A stretch of DNA of 63,333 nucleotides from Pseudolabrys sp. GTDB lineage: Bacteria; Pseudomonadota; Alphaproteobacteria; Rhizobiales; Xanthobacteraceae. A program made the position numbers and the translations under genes. Below are positions 11,739-21,424 of the stretch, piece by piece. The stretch covers positions 1-63,333 of the forward strand of contig JAICMO010000003.1 of assembly GCA_025929185.1 (NCBI GenBank). Reading direction: 5' to 3'. The notes below the pieces were generated by a model, which was given only the letters and a program-made list of their open reading frames with translations, did not search any database and was not told where the DNA came from. Position 1 is the first letter of the stretch; every line of letters begins with the position of its first letter.

Positions 11739-12442
11739 ATGGTGCAACCTGTTCCGATCGTTCTCGTTCCCGGCCTGACCTGCACGGCACGGCTTTTTGC
11801 GCCGCAGCTTCCGGCGCTGTGGCCGTTCGGCCCGGTAACCATCGCGGACCATGGCCGCGACGACACACTGGAGAAGATCGCCGCCCGCATTCTGGCTAAT
11901 GCGCCGCCTTCTTTTGCGCTCGTTGGTCTCTCGATGGGCGGCTATATCGCATTCGCGATGCTACGGCTTGCGCCCGAGCGCATCACACGGCTCGCGCTTC
12001 TCGATACCTCGGCGCGGGCGGACAAGCCTGAGCAAACGGCGATGCGCAAAACGCAAATCGCCATGGCGCATCAAGGGCGCTACGGGGAAATAGCCGACCT
12101 GGCGATGCGGCGCTATCTGCATGCCAACCGTCAGAATGACGAGTCGCTCACAACGATCGTTCGTCAAATGGGCGAAGAAACGGGGGCAGAGGCCTTCATC
12201 CGTCAGATGACTGCGATCATGACGCGGCCAGATTCAAGAGCGCGCTACTGTCCGCCATCAAATGTCCGACATTGGTGCTGGTCGGCGACGGCGACGTGGC
12301 CACCCCGCCGGCGCTCTCGCGCGAGATCGCGGCAGGCATTGCCGGATCGAGGCTCTGCATCATTCCGGAGTGCGGGCATTTGTCGACGCTGGAACGTCCC
12401 GCCGCCGTCAATGCTGCGCTTGCGAGTTGGCTGAACGGCTGA
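11739..12442 (+). pseudogene. alpha/beta hydrolase, frameshifted near 12239-12245
   Basis: Frame 1 carries GLSMGGYIAFAM; from about 12245 the homologous C-terminus continues in another frame (LLSAIKCPTLVLVGDGDVATPPALSREI...IIPECGHLSTLERPAAVNAALASWLNG*). Confidence 0.75.
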
Positions 12443-12528
12443 GTCGGGCAAGCCTTTCCGGCATTTGTTCCTTTGCACCGTGTAATGCTGACCCTATAGC
12501 CGCAGAATTCATTGTCGGAATCGTTCGC

Positions 12529-13695
12529 ATGCGCACGCAAGTCGGCATCATTGGAGCGGGTCCCGCGGGCCTCATGCTCGCGCGCCTGCTTCAGCTTGCC
12601 GGCATCGAATCGATCGTGATCGAGAACCGCAGCCGCAACTATTGCGAAAGCCGCATCCGCGCCGGCCTGATCGAGCAGTGGGCGCACGACATGCTCGTCG
12701 AGGTTGGCGTCGGCGAGCGCATGGAACGCGAAGGGCTCTTTCATCGCGGCATCAAATGGAATTTCGCGGGCACACTGCATCCGATCGACTTCGTCGATCT
12801 GGTCGGCAAGGGCGTAGTCATTTATGGCCAGCAGGAAGTGGTCAAGGACATGATCGGGCACCGGCTCGGCACTGGTCAGCCGGTTCTGTTCGAGGTCGAG
12901 GACGTGAGCGTCCAGAACATCGACAGCAAGAAGCCGAAGATTCGTTTTCGCCACGAGGGAAAAGCGCAGGAGATCGACTGCGACTTCATCGGCGGCTGCG
13001 ACGGCTTTCATGGCATTTGCCGCCCGAGCATTCCGGATGGCGTTCTGACGACTTACGATCGCGAATATCCATTCGGATGGCTCGGCATCCTTTCGGAATC
13101 GCCACCGCCCGACGAAGAGCTGATTTATTCCTACCACGATCGCGGCTTTGCGCTCTTCACGATGAGGTCGCCACTGCTGGCGCGACTTTACTTCCAATGC
13201 GCACCGGATGAAGACATCGAGAAATGGCCCGACGATAAAATTTGGGAAGAGCTGCACGCGCGGCTCGGCGGCGTCCGCAAATTGCAGGAAGGAGAAATCG
13301 TGCAGAAGGGCGTTACGTCCATGCGCAGTTTCGTGGTCGAGCCGATGCAGTACGGCCGGCTTTTCCTTGCCGGGGACAGCGCGCATATCGTGCCGCCGAC
13401 CGGCGCCAAGGGCATGAACCTCGCATTGGCGGACGTGCGTATGCTGGCGCGGGCGATCGCGGAATTTTACCGTTCAGGTGCTACCGAACAGCTCGACGGC
13501 TATTCGAAAAAGGTGCTGCCGCGGGTATGGAAGGCGCAACGCTTCTCATGGTGGATGACGCAGATGCTGCATCATTTCCCGCACGAGAACGCCTTCGACC
13601 GGCGGCGCCAATTGGCCGAACTCGATTATCTGGTTAACTCGCGCGCGGCCATGACAACATTGGCCGAAAATTATGCCGGTCTGCCGATTGACTGA
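12529..13695 (+). CDS. pobA: 4-hydroxybenzoate 3-monooxygenase
   Basis: MRTQVGIIGAGPAGLMLARLL, RIRAGLIEQ, GCDGFHGICR, LAGDSAHIVPPTGAKGMNLALAD. Confidence 0.93.
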   Translation: MRTQVGIIGAGPAGLMLARLLQLAGIESIVIENRSRNYCESRIRAGLIEQWAHDMLVEVGVGERMEREGLFHRGIKWNFAGTLHPIDFVDLVGKGVVIYGQQEVVKDMIGHRLGTGQPVLFEVEDVSVQNIDSKKPKIRFRHEGKAQEIDCDFIGGCDGFHGICRPSIPDGVLTTYDREYPFGWLGILSESPPPDEELIYSYHDRGFALFTMRSPLLARLYFQCAPDEDIEKWPDDKIWEELHARLGGVRKLQEGEIVQKGVTSMRSFVVEPMQYGRLFLAGDSAHIVPPTGAKGMNLALADVRMLARAIAEFYRSGATEQLDGYSKKVLPRVWKAQRFSWWMTQMLHHFPHENAFDRRRQLAELDYLVNSRAAMTTLAENYAGLPID

Positions 13696-15071
13696 TCTTC
13701 CGCGATTAAATTCCGAAGCGGACGATGAAGTAAGGCGATCAAGCCGCCTGCCAGTCCGGCTATTACGGCGCAAAGCAAAAAGAAGCTAGCCTTATCCATT
13801 GCCGACCAGAAGCTGCCGAGATAGCCGGCCAAGAAGTTGCCGGTGAAGCTTGTCGCCAGCCAAATGCCCATCATCATCGACAGCACGCTTGCCGGCGCAA
13901 TCTTTGTCACGAGCGAGAGCGAGGTAGGCGAGAGGTAGAGTTCGCCAACAGTAAGGACAACAAAATAGCCAAATAGCCAGAGCCAGCTTGCCTTATCAGC
14001 AACGGCAAAATGCGCTGCAACAAACAGCACAAGAAAAGACGCTGCATTCAGGAAACAGCCGATCGCCATCTTTGCGACCGTTGAGGGCTCGCCCGCGCCT
14101 TGTCGGCGCCACAGCGCGACAATGAAGGGCGTGAAGGCGAAAATCATGAACGGGTTGATCGCCTGAAACCAGGTGACCGGAATCTCACCGCGCCAAAGAA
14201 AAAGATTGATGCTTCGGTCGGTAAAGCGGTCCGCCCACAGCACGATTGTGTTGCCCTGTTGCTCGTAGGTGGCCCAGAACAACGTCACCGGCAAAAACAG
14301 CACCAATAGTCCGGCTATCGCGCGCCAATCCGAACGTGTCAGCGGTGCAGGCTTGTCGCCGCCGCGGCTGCGCGTGAACTGGTCAGGCGGCAAGTAACGC
14401 GAGGCATAGACATAGACGAGCAATCCTGTCGTCATGCCGACGCCGGCCGCCGCGAAGCCGTAGTGCCAGCCATAGTCCTCGCCGAGTGTTCCACAGACGA
14501 GAGGCGCGAGAAACGCGCCGAGGTTAATGCCGACGTAGAAGATCGAGAACGCGCGGTCGCGCCGCCTGTCAGCCGGGGCGTACAGCGCGCCGACCTGTGT
14601 CGAGATGTTCGGCTTGAATGCGCCATTGCCGAGAATGAGGATCAGCAGCGCGATCAGGAACAACGCCTCGAACGCCATCATGAAGTGGCCGAGCGCCATC
14701 AACGCTGCGCCGACGATGACCGTGCGTCGTTGCCCCCATACGCGATCGGCAAGGAGGCCGCCGAAAATCGGCGTCAGATAAACGAGGCCCGTGTAGAAAC
14801 CGTAGATCTGCGAGGCGAGCGGTTGCAGATCAAGCGGCCCAAACACGAATTCGAGCGCACGGTGAAACGCCGCTAATCCGAGCACGTTGCCCGCATGCGG
14901 CGGCAAAAGCAGAAACTTGGTCATATAAAGCACGAGTAGCGCGCGCATTCCGTAGTACGAAAAGCGTTCCCACATCTCGGTTGCAAAAAGAAAGCTGAGG
15001 CCACGCGGGTGCCCGAATAGCTGGGCGCTCCGGACGTAACTCGTTTCGGCGGAGGAAAGCGTGGGGTGCAT
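13671..15071 (-). CDS. POT/PTR family proton-dependent oligopeptide transporter (MFS)
   Basis: LFATEMWERFSYYGMRALLVLYMT, GGLLADRVWGQRRTV; multiple TM segments. Confidence 0.92.
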   Translation of the reverse strand: MHPTLSSAETSYVRSAQLFGHPRGLSFLFATEMWERFSYYGMRALLVLYMTKFLLLPPHAGNVLGLAAFHRALEFVFGPLDLQPLASQIYGFYTGLVYLTPIFGGLLADRVWGQRRTVIVGAALMALGHFMMAFEALFLIALLILILGNGAFKPNISTQVGALYAPADRRRDRAFSIFYVGINLGAFLAPLVCGTLGEDYGWHYGFAAAGVGMTTGLLVYVYASRYLPPDQFTRSRGGDKPAPLTRSDWRAIAGLLVLFLPVTLFWATYEQQGNTIVLWADRFTDRSINLFLWRGEIPVTWFQAINPFMIFAFTPFIVALWRRQGAGEPSTVAKMAIGCFLNAASFLVLFVAAHFAVADKASWLWLFGYFVVLTVGELYLSPTSLSLVTKIAPASVLSMMMGIWLATSFTGNFLAGYLGSFWSAMDKASFFLLCAVIAGLAGGLIALLHRPLRNLIAEDQSIGRPA

Positions 15072-15199
15072 GATTTGCGGCGAATGCGGACGATGGAAAT
15101 CTAGCACATTTCTTCGGGCGGCATTTGCGGGCGCTGCCCGCCGGTGTAGTCTTTGCCGCCGCCCGTTCCGTGGAGAACGACGTCTAAGGAGGAGGACGC

Positions 15200-16186
15200 A
15201 TGACGAAAATTCGTGGTGCCGCTGTTGGCCTGGTAGTCGGGCTGCTGGCTTTGACGGGCGCTCAATCGGCACAGGCCCAAAATTCGAATTATCCGAACCA
15301 CGTGATTCGTGTGATCGTCGGTTTCGCGGCTGGCGGCGGCAACGACATTTTCGCGCGCCTCGTTGTTCCGAAGCTGCAAGAGGCGCTCGGCGGAACGACC
15401 ATCATCGTGGAGAACAAGCCCGGCGCGGGCGGGCGGATCGCCGCCGATTACGTCGCCCACCAGCCGGCCGACGGCTATACGTTGATGATCGGCGCCACCG
15501 GTCAGATGTCGGTTGCTGCCGCGATCTATCACAAGCTCAAATATCACCCGACCAAAAGCTTCGTGCCGCTGGCGATGATCGCGTCGTTTCCGTTGATTCT
15601 TGTGGTGCCTGCGACCGCTCCCATCAAATCCGTCGCCGAATTGGTCGCTTATGCCAAGGCGCATCCCGATAAGGCAAACTACGCGAGTTCATCGCCGGCT
15701 TTCACCATCGCGACCGAGTTGCTGAAGCTCAAGACCGGCATGCCCGGGACCATGATTCCATACAAGAGCAGCAATGAATCGAATCTCAGTGTCGTTGCCG
15801 GTCAAAGCCTGCTGACGATTTCCGATGGCCCTCCTGCGATGCCGCTCGTGAAGGGCGGAAAGACGCGCGCGCTGGCTGTAACCGGTTCGGAGCGTTCGCC
15901 CGAATTGCCCGATGTGCCGAGCATGGCCGAGGCCGGATTTCCCAGCGTAAACGTAAAATTGTGGAGCGGCTTCTTCGTGCCCGCAGGTACGCCCGCGCCG
16001 ATCGTGAAGAAGCTCGAGGAGGCGTTGTCGAAGGCGCTGGCAGACGGTGTCGTCAAGCAGCGGCTTGCCGCGATGGCAGTGACGCCAGGCGGGCCAACGG
16101 GAGACGCGTTCAGGAGGCTGATCGACGACGATATTAAAAACTACGCCGAAGTTGTGAAAGCCGCGAAGCTGAAATTTCCCGAGTAG
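15200..16186 (+). CDS. tripartite tricarboxylate transporter (Bug/TctC family) substrate-binding protein
   Basis: Signal peptide; YPNHVIRVIVGFAAGGGNDIFAR, IIVENKPGAGGRIAAD, ADGYTLMIGATG. Confidence 0.93.
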   Translation: MTKIRGAAVGLVVGLLALTGAQSAQAQNSNYPNHVIRVIVGFAAGGGNDIFARLVVPKLQEALGGTTIIVENKPGAGGRIAADYVAHQPADGYTLMIGATGQMSVAAAIYHKLKYHPTKSFVPLAMIASFPLILVVPATAPIKSVAELVAYAKAHPDKANYASSSPAFTIATELLKLKTGMPGTMIPYKSSNESNLSVVAGQSLLTISDGPPAMPLVKGGKTRALAVTGSERSPELPDVPSMAEAGFPSVNVKLWSGFFVPAGTPAPIVKKLEEALSKALADGVVKQRLAAMAVTPGGPTGDAFRRLIDDDIKNYAEVVKAAKLKFPE

Positions 16187-16263
16187 GGCCACGAATCCGG
16201 TGGTGATAACTACCGGCGGCGGTTGCCGGCGGTAGGTGCGTTGGTAATTTCTCGCGTGGGTGA

Positions 16264-16794
16264 GTGATCGGGTTTGTTGCTATGCGCGTGTGTGCGGCGT
16301 TTGTCGCGGTGTTTGCGTTCCTCACGTCGGCAGCGGCTCGGGAACGGCCCATTGCGAAAATTTTCGAGCAATTCGGTTTGTTCGGTACGTGGGCGATCAA
16401 TTGCGAACGCAAGCCGTCGGTCGACAACCCGCGCGTGACGGTTGTCAAGCCAAGGGGACGAGGCCCGGTCATAGAAAAAGACGATGCCGGGCCCGGTACT
16501 TACGCCAACAGGTACACGATCGTTTCCGCGACTCCGCTCACCGCCGACACGGTCGAGGTCAACGTGCTTTATCGTATCGGAAAAGAGCACACGCAAGCGC
16601 AGAAGCAAATCTGGTTCGTTCGCGCCGGCAATTGGCGTACGCTCTTCAACAAGCCTAAGGGCGACAGCGCGCGCGTGAAGAATGGGATCGTGGTCGGCTC
16701 AGGAGCCGAGACACCGGTTCTGCATAAATGCAGTGATGCATCGCTCACACATCAAGCAGCTCTTCTTTGGCGAACTCGGCATTCTCCTGAATAA
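16264..16794 (+). CDS. hypothetical secreted protein
   Basis: 176 aa; signal-like N-terminus MRVCAAFVAVFAFLTSAAA from 16282; 3' end overlaps parE antisense. Confidence 0.6.
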   Translation: MIGFVAMRVCAAFVAVFAFLTSAAARERPIAKIFEQFGLFGTWAINCERKPSVDNPRVTVVKPRGRGPVIEKDDAGPGTYANRYTIVSATPLTADTVEVNVLYRIGKEHTQAQKQIWFVRAGNWRTLFNKPKGDSARVKNGIVVGSGAETPVLHKCSDASLTHQAALLWRTRHSPE

Positions 16795-18811
16795 ATGCGA
16801 AGCGCGCTTCGGCCTTCGTGCCCATCAAGCGCTCGACGGTCTTTTCGGTCGGCTTGCGTTCATTGTCCACCAGCACGACGCGGAGCAGCGTGCGCTTGCC
16901 CGGGTCCATTGTGGTTTCCTTCAACTGGGCTGCCATCATTTCACCCAATCCCTTGAAGCGGCTGATCTCGACTTTGGCGTTGGCGTGAAATTCTTTTTTG
17001 AGCAATTCCTCTTTGTGCTTGTCGTCGCGTGCGTAGACGATCTTGCCGCCGTGCGAGAGCCGGTAGAGCGGCGGCACGGCGAGATAGAGCCGTCCGGCGT
17101 CGATCAGCTGGCGCATTTGCCGGTAGAAGAAAGTGATCAGCAATGAGGCGATGTGCGCGCCGTCAACGTCGGCGTCGGTCATGATGATCACTTTCTCGTA
17201 GCGCAGATCCTTTTCGTGGAAGTGAACGCCGGTGGCGCAACCGAGCGCCTGGATGAGATCGGCAAGCTGCGCGTTTTGCGCGAGCTTGTCCTTGCCCGCC
17301 GAGGCAACGTTGAGGATTTTTCCGCGCAAGGGCAGCACGGCCTGCGTTCGCCGGTCGCGCGCCTGCTTGGCGGAGCCGCCGGCGCTGTCGCCTTCGACAA
17401 TGAAAATCTCCGAGCCCTCGGCCGCCGAATTCGTGCAGTCCGCGAGCTTCCCCGGCAGCCGCAGCTTGCGCACCGCGGTCTTGCGCGAGACTTCCTTTTC
17501 CTGGCGGCGCCGGATGCGTTCCTCGGCGCGCTCGATCACGAAGTCGAGCAGCTTATTGGCCTGCAACGGATTGCCGGCGAGCCAGTGATCGAACGGATCC
17601 TTGATCGCGTTCTCGACAATGCGCTGCGCTTCGGCGGTCGCGAGGCGATCCTTGGTCTGGCCCTGGAATTCCGGCTCGCGGATGAATACCGACAGCATGC
17701 AGGCCGCGCCGGTCATCACGTCATCGCTGGTTACTGGCGCGGCACGCTTACCCTGGCCGACACGTTCGGCGTGATCCTTCAGGCCGCGCAACAGTGCGCT
17801 GCGCAATCCCGATTCATGCGTTCCGCCGTCGGGGGTCGGGATCGTGTTGCAATAAGAGGCGAGGGAGCCATCGGCGTCCGCGGTCCACGCAATGGCCCAT
17901 TCGGCCGCGCCGTGGCGTCCCGTTTTGCCGGACGAGCCGGTGAAAATGTCCGGATGAACGAGCGTTGCGCCGTTGATATTGGCGGCGAGGTAGTCCTTGA
18001 GGCCCTCGGCGAAATGGAACGTTGCCTTTTCCGGGACGTCCTCGGCGGTTTTGAGCAGCGCCTTGTCGCAGCGCCAGCGGATTTCGACGCCACCGAACAG
18101 ATAGGCCTTCGAGCGTGCCATCTTGAACACGCGCTCGGGCCTGAAGGCTGCCTTGGGCCCGAAGATTTGCGGATCGGGCCTGAAGCGCACCTTGGTGCCG
18201 CGGCGGTTCGGCGCGCGGCCGGCCTTGACCAATTTGGTCTTCGGCTTTCCGCGCTCGAACGCCATTGTGTAGAGCGTCTGCTCGCGCGCGACCTCGACCT
18301 CCATGCGTTCCGAAAGCGCGTTGGCGACCGAGACGCCGACGCCATGCAGGCCGCCCGAGGTTTCGTACACCTTGGAATCGAATTTGCCGCCGGCGTGCAG
18401 CGTGCACATGATCACTTCGAGCGCCGACTTGTTCTTGAATTTCGGGTGCGGATCGACCGGAATGCCGCGGCCATTGTCGGTGACGCTGACGAAGCCGTCG
18501 GTCTCCATTTCGACTTCGATCCAGTCGGCATGGCCGGCCAATGCCTCGTCCATGGCGTTATCGATCACTTCCGCGAAGAGATGATGCAGCGCCTTTTCAT
18601 CGGTACCGCCGATGTACATGCCGGGCCGCCGGCGCACCGGCTCGAGGCCTTCGAGCACCTCGATATGCCTGGCGGTATAACCGCCGTCGCCGCCGGAACG
18701 GCCCGAAAGCTTGCTGCGCGCGGCCTGGGCCTTGCGGGCTGCGGCGCGGCTGGCCGGCGCTTCAAAGAGGTCTTGTTGTTTTGACGAGCTTTTGGCGGCG
18801 GTCTTCGGCAT
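16745..18811 (-). CDS. parE: DNA topoisomerase IV subunit B
   Basis: 688 aa; RRPGMYIGGTDEKALHHL, VTDNGRGIPVDPHP, IVEGDSAGGSAKQARDRRTQAVLPLRGKILNV. Confidence 0.96.
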   Translation of the reverse strand: MPKTAAKSSSKQQDLFEAPASRAAARKAQAARSKLSGRSGGDGGYTARHIEVLEGLEPVRRRPGMYIGGTDEKALHHLFAEVIDNAMDEALAGHADWIEVEMETDGFVSVTDNGRGIPVDPHPKFKNKSALEVIMCTLHAGGKFDSKVYETSGGLHGVGVSVANALSERMEVEVAREQTLYTMAFERGKPKTKLVKAGRAPNRRGTKVRFRPDPQIFGPKAAFRPERVFKMARSKAYLFGGVEIRWRCDKALLKTAEDVPEKATFHFAEGLKDYLAANINGATLVHPDIFTGSSGKTGRHGAAEWAIAWTADADGSLASYCNTIPTPDGGTHESGLRSALLRGLKDHAERVGQGKRAAPVTSDDVMTGAACMLSVFIREPEFQGQTKDRLATAEAQRIVENAIKDPFDHWLAGNPLQANKLLDFVIERAEERIRRRQEKEVSRKTAVRKLRLPGKLADCTNSAAEGSEIFIVEGDSAGGSAKQARDRRTQAVLPLRGKILNVASAGKDKLAQNAQLADLIQALGCATGVHFHEKDLRYEKVIIMTDADVDGAHIASLLITFFYRQMRQLIDAGRLYLAVPPLYRLSHGGKIVYARDDKHKEELLKKEFHANAKVEISRFKGLGEMMAAQLKETTMDPGKRTLLRVVLVDNERKPTEKTVERLMGTKAEARFAFIQENAEFAKEELLDV

Positions 18812-18991
18812 GAGCTTGACAAATAGGGGTTAAGCGAATCGCTTGCCATCGACTATGCCATGATCGCGCCGCAAAGGTGACGGCGCGTGGTTTTGCCGAC
18901 AAGTCCACAGAGTGTGGAAGCAGGGGATTAAGGACGTGCTAACCTGCGCGGGAACCGCAGGCGCTCGGGATCAAGGGCCCCAATCCCCCGC

Positions 18992-19516
18992 ATGGATATA
19001 GAGCATTACGTCGAACCGATCGTTGCTTTCGTTCGGGACCATCAAGGCTGGACGCTTCCGATCGTCTTTGCGCTCGCGTTCGGTGAATCGCTCGCATTGA
19101 TATCTTTTTTGGTGCCGGCAACGGTCGCCTTGGTTGGCATCGGTGCGCTGATCGGCGCAAGCGGTATCGCCTTCATACCCATCTGGATTGCTGCGGCCCT
19201 CGGGGCGGCGGTAGGCGACTGGTTGTCTTATTGGTTAGGGGTCACATTCAAGGGTGCGGTGGCGAAGGTTTGGCCGTTGTCGCGCCATCCCGATCTGATA
19301 GAGCGCGGTCATCGCTTCGTCGAGCGCTACGGCGTCTACGCGGTCTTCGTCGGACGTTTCCTCGGTCCTCTGCGCGCTACTGTGCCGCTTGCCGCCGGCG
19401 TTCTGGTCATGCCGCAGCTGAAGTTCCAGATCGCGAACTTCTCGTCGGCATTCCTGTGGGCCGCGCTGTTGCTGGCGCCGGGCACCTTCGGCTTGAAATT
19501 TCTGCACCTCGGCTGA
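18992..19516 (+). CDS. DedA family membrane protein
   Basis: GESLALISFLVPATVAL, GRFLGPLRATVPLAAGVLVM. Confidence 0.9.
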   Translation: MDIEHYVEPIVAFVRDHQGWTLPIVFALAFGESLALISFLVPATVALVGIGALIGASGIAFIPIWIAAALGAAVGDWLSYWLGVTFKGAVAKVWPLSRHPDLIERGHRFVERYGVYAVFVGRFLGPLRATVPLAAGVLVMPQLKFQIANFSSAFLWAALLLAPGTFGLKFLHLG

Positions 19517-19524
19517 AAAACGCA

Positions 19525-19551
19525 GGGCTCCGCCGGATCGCGGCGGAGCCC
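19525..19551. terminator. stem-loop between convergent genes (no clear U-tract)
   Basis: GGGCTCCGCCG-GATCG-CGGCGGAGCCC, 11-bp perfect stem. Confidence 0.45.
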
Positions 19552-19582
19552 GCACCGATATGTATGAAAGCAGCCTCGCGTA

Positions 19583-20086
19583 CTACTTCACGGTATCGGC
19601 GGCCGCCTTGCAGGTGACGCCGTCCTGAGCGCCGGTGCCACCGGAGCAGCCAATCGCGCCAACCATCTTGCCGTCTTTCACGAGCGGAAAGCCGCCCGTA
19701 GAGGCCACCAATGTCGGGTCTAGCGTGGCAACATACGGATGGCCACTCTCGAAGGCCTTGAAGAAGACTTCGGTCGGTCGCCGGTAACGCGCGGCGGTGC
19801 GCGCCTTGCCTTGCGAGATATTGACCGACGCAATCTGTGCGCCATCCATGCGCTGGAATGCGATGAGATCGCCGTTATTGTCGACGACGGCGATATTCAT
19901 CTTCCAGCCGTGCTTCTTGGCCTCCGCAGCCGCCGTATTAATAAGCTTTATCGCCTCTTCGTAGTTGACGGGCGTTCCGTACGGAATGTCGAAAGGCATT
20001 TTTTCCGGCACTCCCTGCGCAAACGCGCTGCCGGTCGTCACGATCGCGGCCACGGCCGCGCCGGTCATCAGAGACAATAGACGCAT
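19583..20086 (-). CDS. GlcG/HbpS family (DUF336) heme-binding-like secreted protein
   Basis: Signal peptide MRLLSLMTGAAVAAIVTTGSAFA; MNIAVVDNNGDLIAFQRMDGA, GGFPLVKDGKMVGAIGCSGGTGAQD. Confidence 0.88.
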   Translation of the reverse strand: MRLLSLMTGAAVAAIVTTGSAFAQGVPEKMPFDIPYGTPVNYEEAIKLINTAAAEAKKHGWKMNIAVVDNNGDLIAFQRMDGAQIASVNISQGKARTAARYRRPTEVFFKAFESGHPYVATLDPTLVASTGGFPLVKDGKMVGAIGCSGGTGAQDGVTCKAAADTVK

Positions 20087-20313
20087 ATATTCCTCCCACG
20101 GGATATGATGCCGGTGTCGGTCCGGCATTGCTTCACCTGCCCTTTGGCGCAGGATCTGTCGACGGGGGATAGCTTAGCCAAGCTGCGAGCGCTCGCCTAC
20201 AGAGTTCGCCAGAGAGCCGCCGCCGAGCTTTTCGGAATATTTCGCCTGCGATGGGGTTACCGCGGTGAAATCCTCGCTCCCGCGCACAAAAATCCATACA
20301 GGAGGAAACGACA

Positions 20314-21299
20314 ATGACCGAACTCACACGTCGTCAAGCGCTGCCGCTGTCGCCGGCGCGACCGCAGTATCCACATTGCCATCGACCGGCCCTGCGAATG
20401 CGTCTGCGCCGGAAGCGGGCAAGCAGGCGCCCGGCATCTATCGATACAAGGTCGGCAGTTACGAGATGACGCAGATTGCCGACGGGGCACGCACTTTCCC
20501 GATGCCCGATAATTTCGTAACCGGCGCGACACCGGCGGAGGCCAAGAAAGCATTAGCGGACGCGTACATGCCGGACGGCAAGCTGACGATCATGTTCAAT
20601 CCGCTTGTCATCAACACGGGCTCCAAGCTCATCCTGATCGACACCGGCAATGGGCCGGCTGCCTATGCGCAGACGAAAGGCCAAGTCGGCCAACTACATG
20701 GCAATCTCGCGGCCGCGGGCATCGACCGCAAGGCAATCGATGTCGTTCTGATCTCGCACATGCACGGCGATCACATCAATGGGCTGCGCAACGCGGACGG
20801 CACGCCAGCTTTTCCGAATGCGGAAATTTTGGTCCCGACCGGCGAGTGGGCGTTCTGGATGAACGACGCCAACAGGAGCAAGGCCAATCCGTACAATCAT
20901 AATTACTTCCCCAACGTGAAGAAGGTGATGACCGGCCTTGAGAGCAAGGTGACGAAATACGAATGGGGCAAGGAAATTCTTCCCGGTATTCACTCGATCG
21001 GAACGCCGGGTCACACGCCTGGCCACACTTCGTTTATGGTGCAGTCGGGTAATGGCAAGCTGCTGGTTCAGTCGGACGTCTGCAACAATCCGCTGATGTT
21101 CATGAATCATACCGACTGGATCGCGCCGTTCGACAACGACCCGGCGCTGACGCTCAAGACCCGTCATAAATTCTATGACATGGCTTCAGCGGAAAAGGTG
21201 CTCGTCGCAGGATATCATTTCTCCTTCCCGGCCGTCGGGCACGTCGAGAAGAATGGCAAGAATTTCCGGCTGGTTCCGGTGCTCTGGACCCCGATCTGA
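20314..21299 (+). pseudogene. Tat-exported MBL-fold metallo-hydrolase with apparent 1-nt frameshift in the signal peptide
   Basis: HMHGDHINGL, GTPGHTPGHTSF; Tat start MTELTRRQAL (SD ggagga) is one frame off the body (AAVAGATAVSTLPS...). Confidence 0.7.
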
Positions 21300-21323
21300 C
21301 ACCAAAAGCCGTGGGGAAGCGGG

Positions 21324-21355
21324 AAGGCCGCCCAGGTTGGGCGGTCTTCTTTTTC
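21324..21355 (+). terminator. Rho-independent terminator after MBL-fold gene
   Basis: AAGGCCGCCC-AGGTT-GGGCGGTCTT followed by CTTTTT. Confidence 0.75.
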
Positions 21356-21424
21356 CGGGATCGCGCTGGCGAGGGCCCATTCGAGCGGTTACATTAAATT
21401 CGTCCGTTTGAATCGGGTGTTCCG

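Noticed and set aside
17153-18784. 543 aa ORF antisense to parE
   Set aside because: Shadow ORF; parE is unambiguous and the opposite frame lacks recognisable domains.
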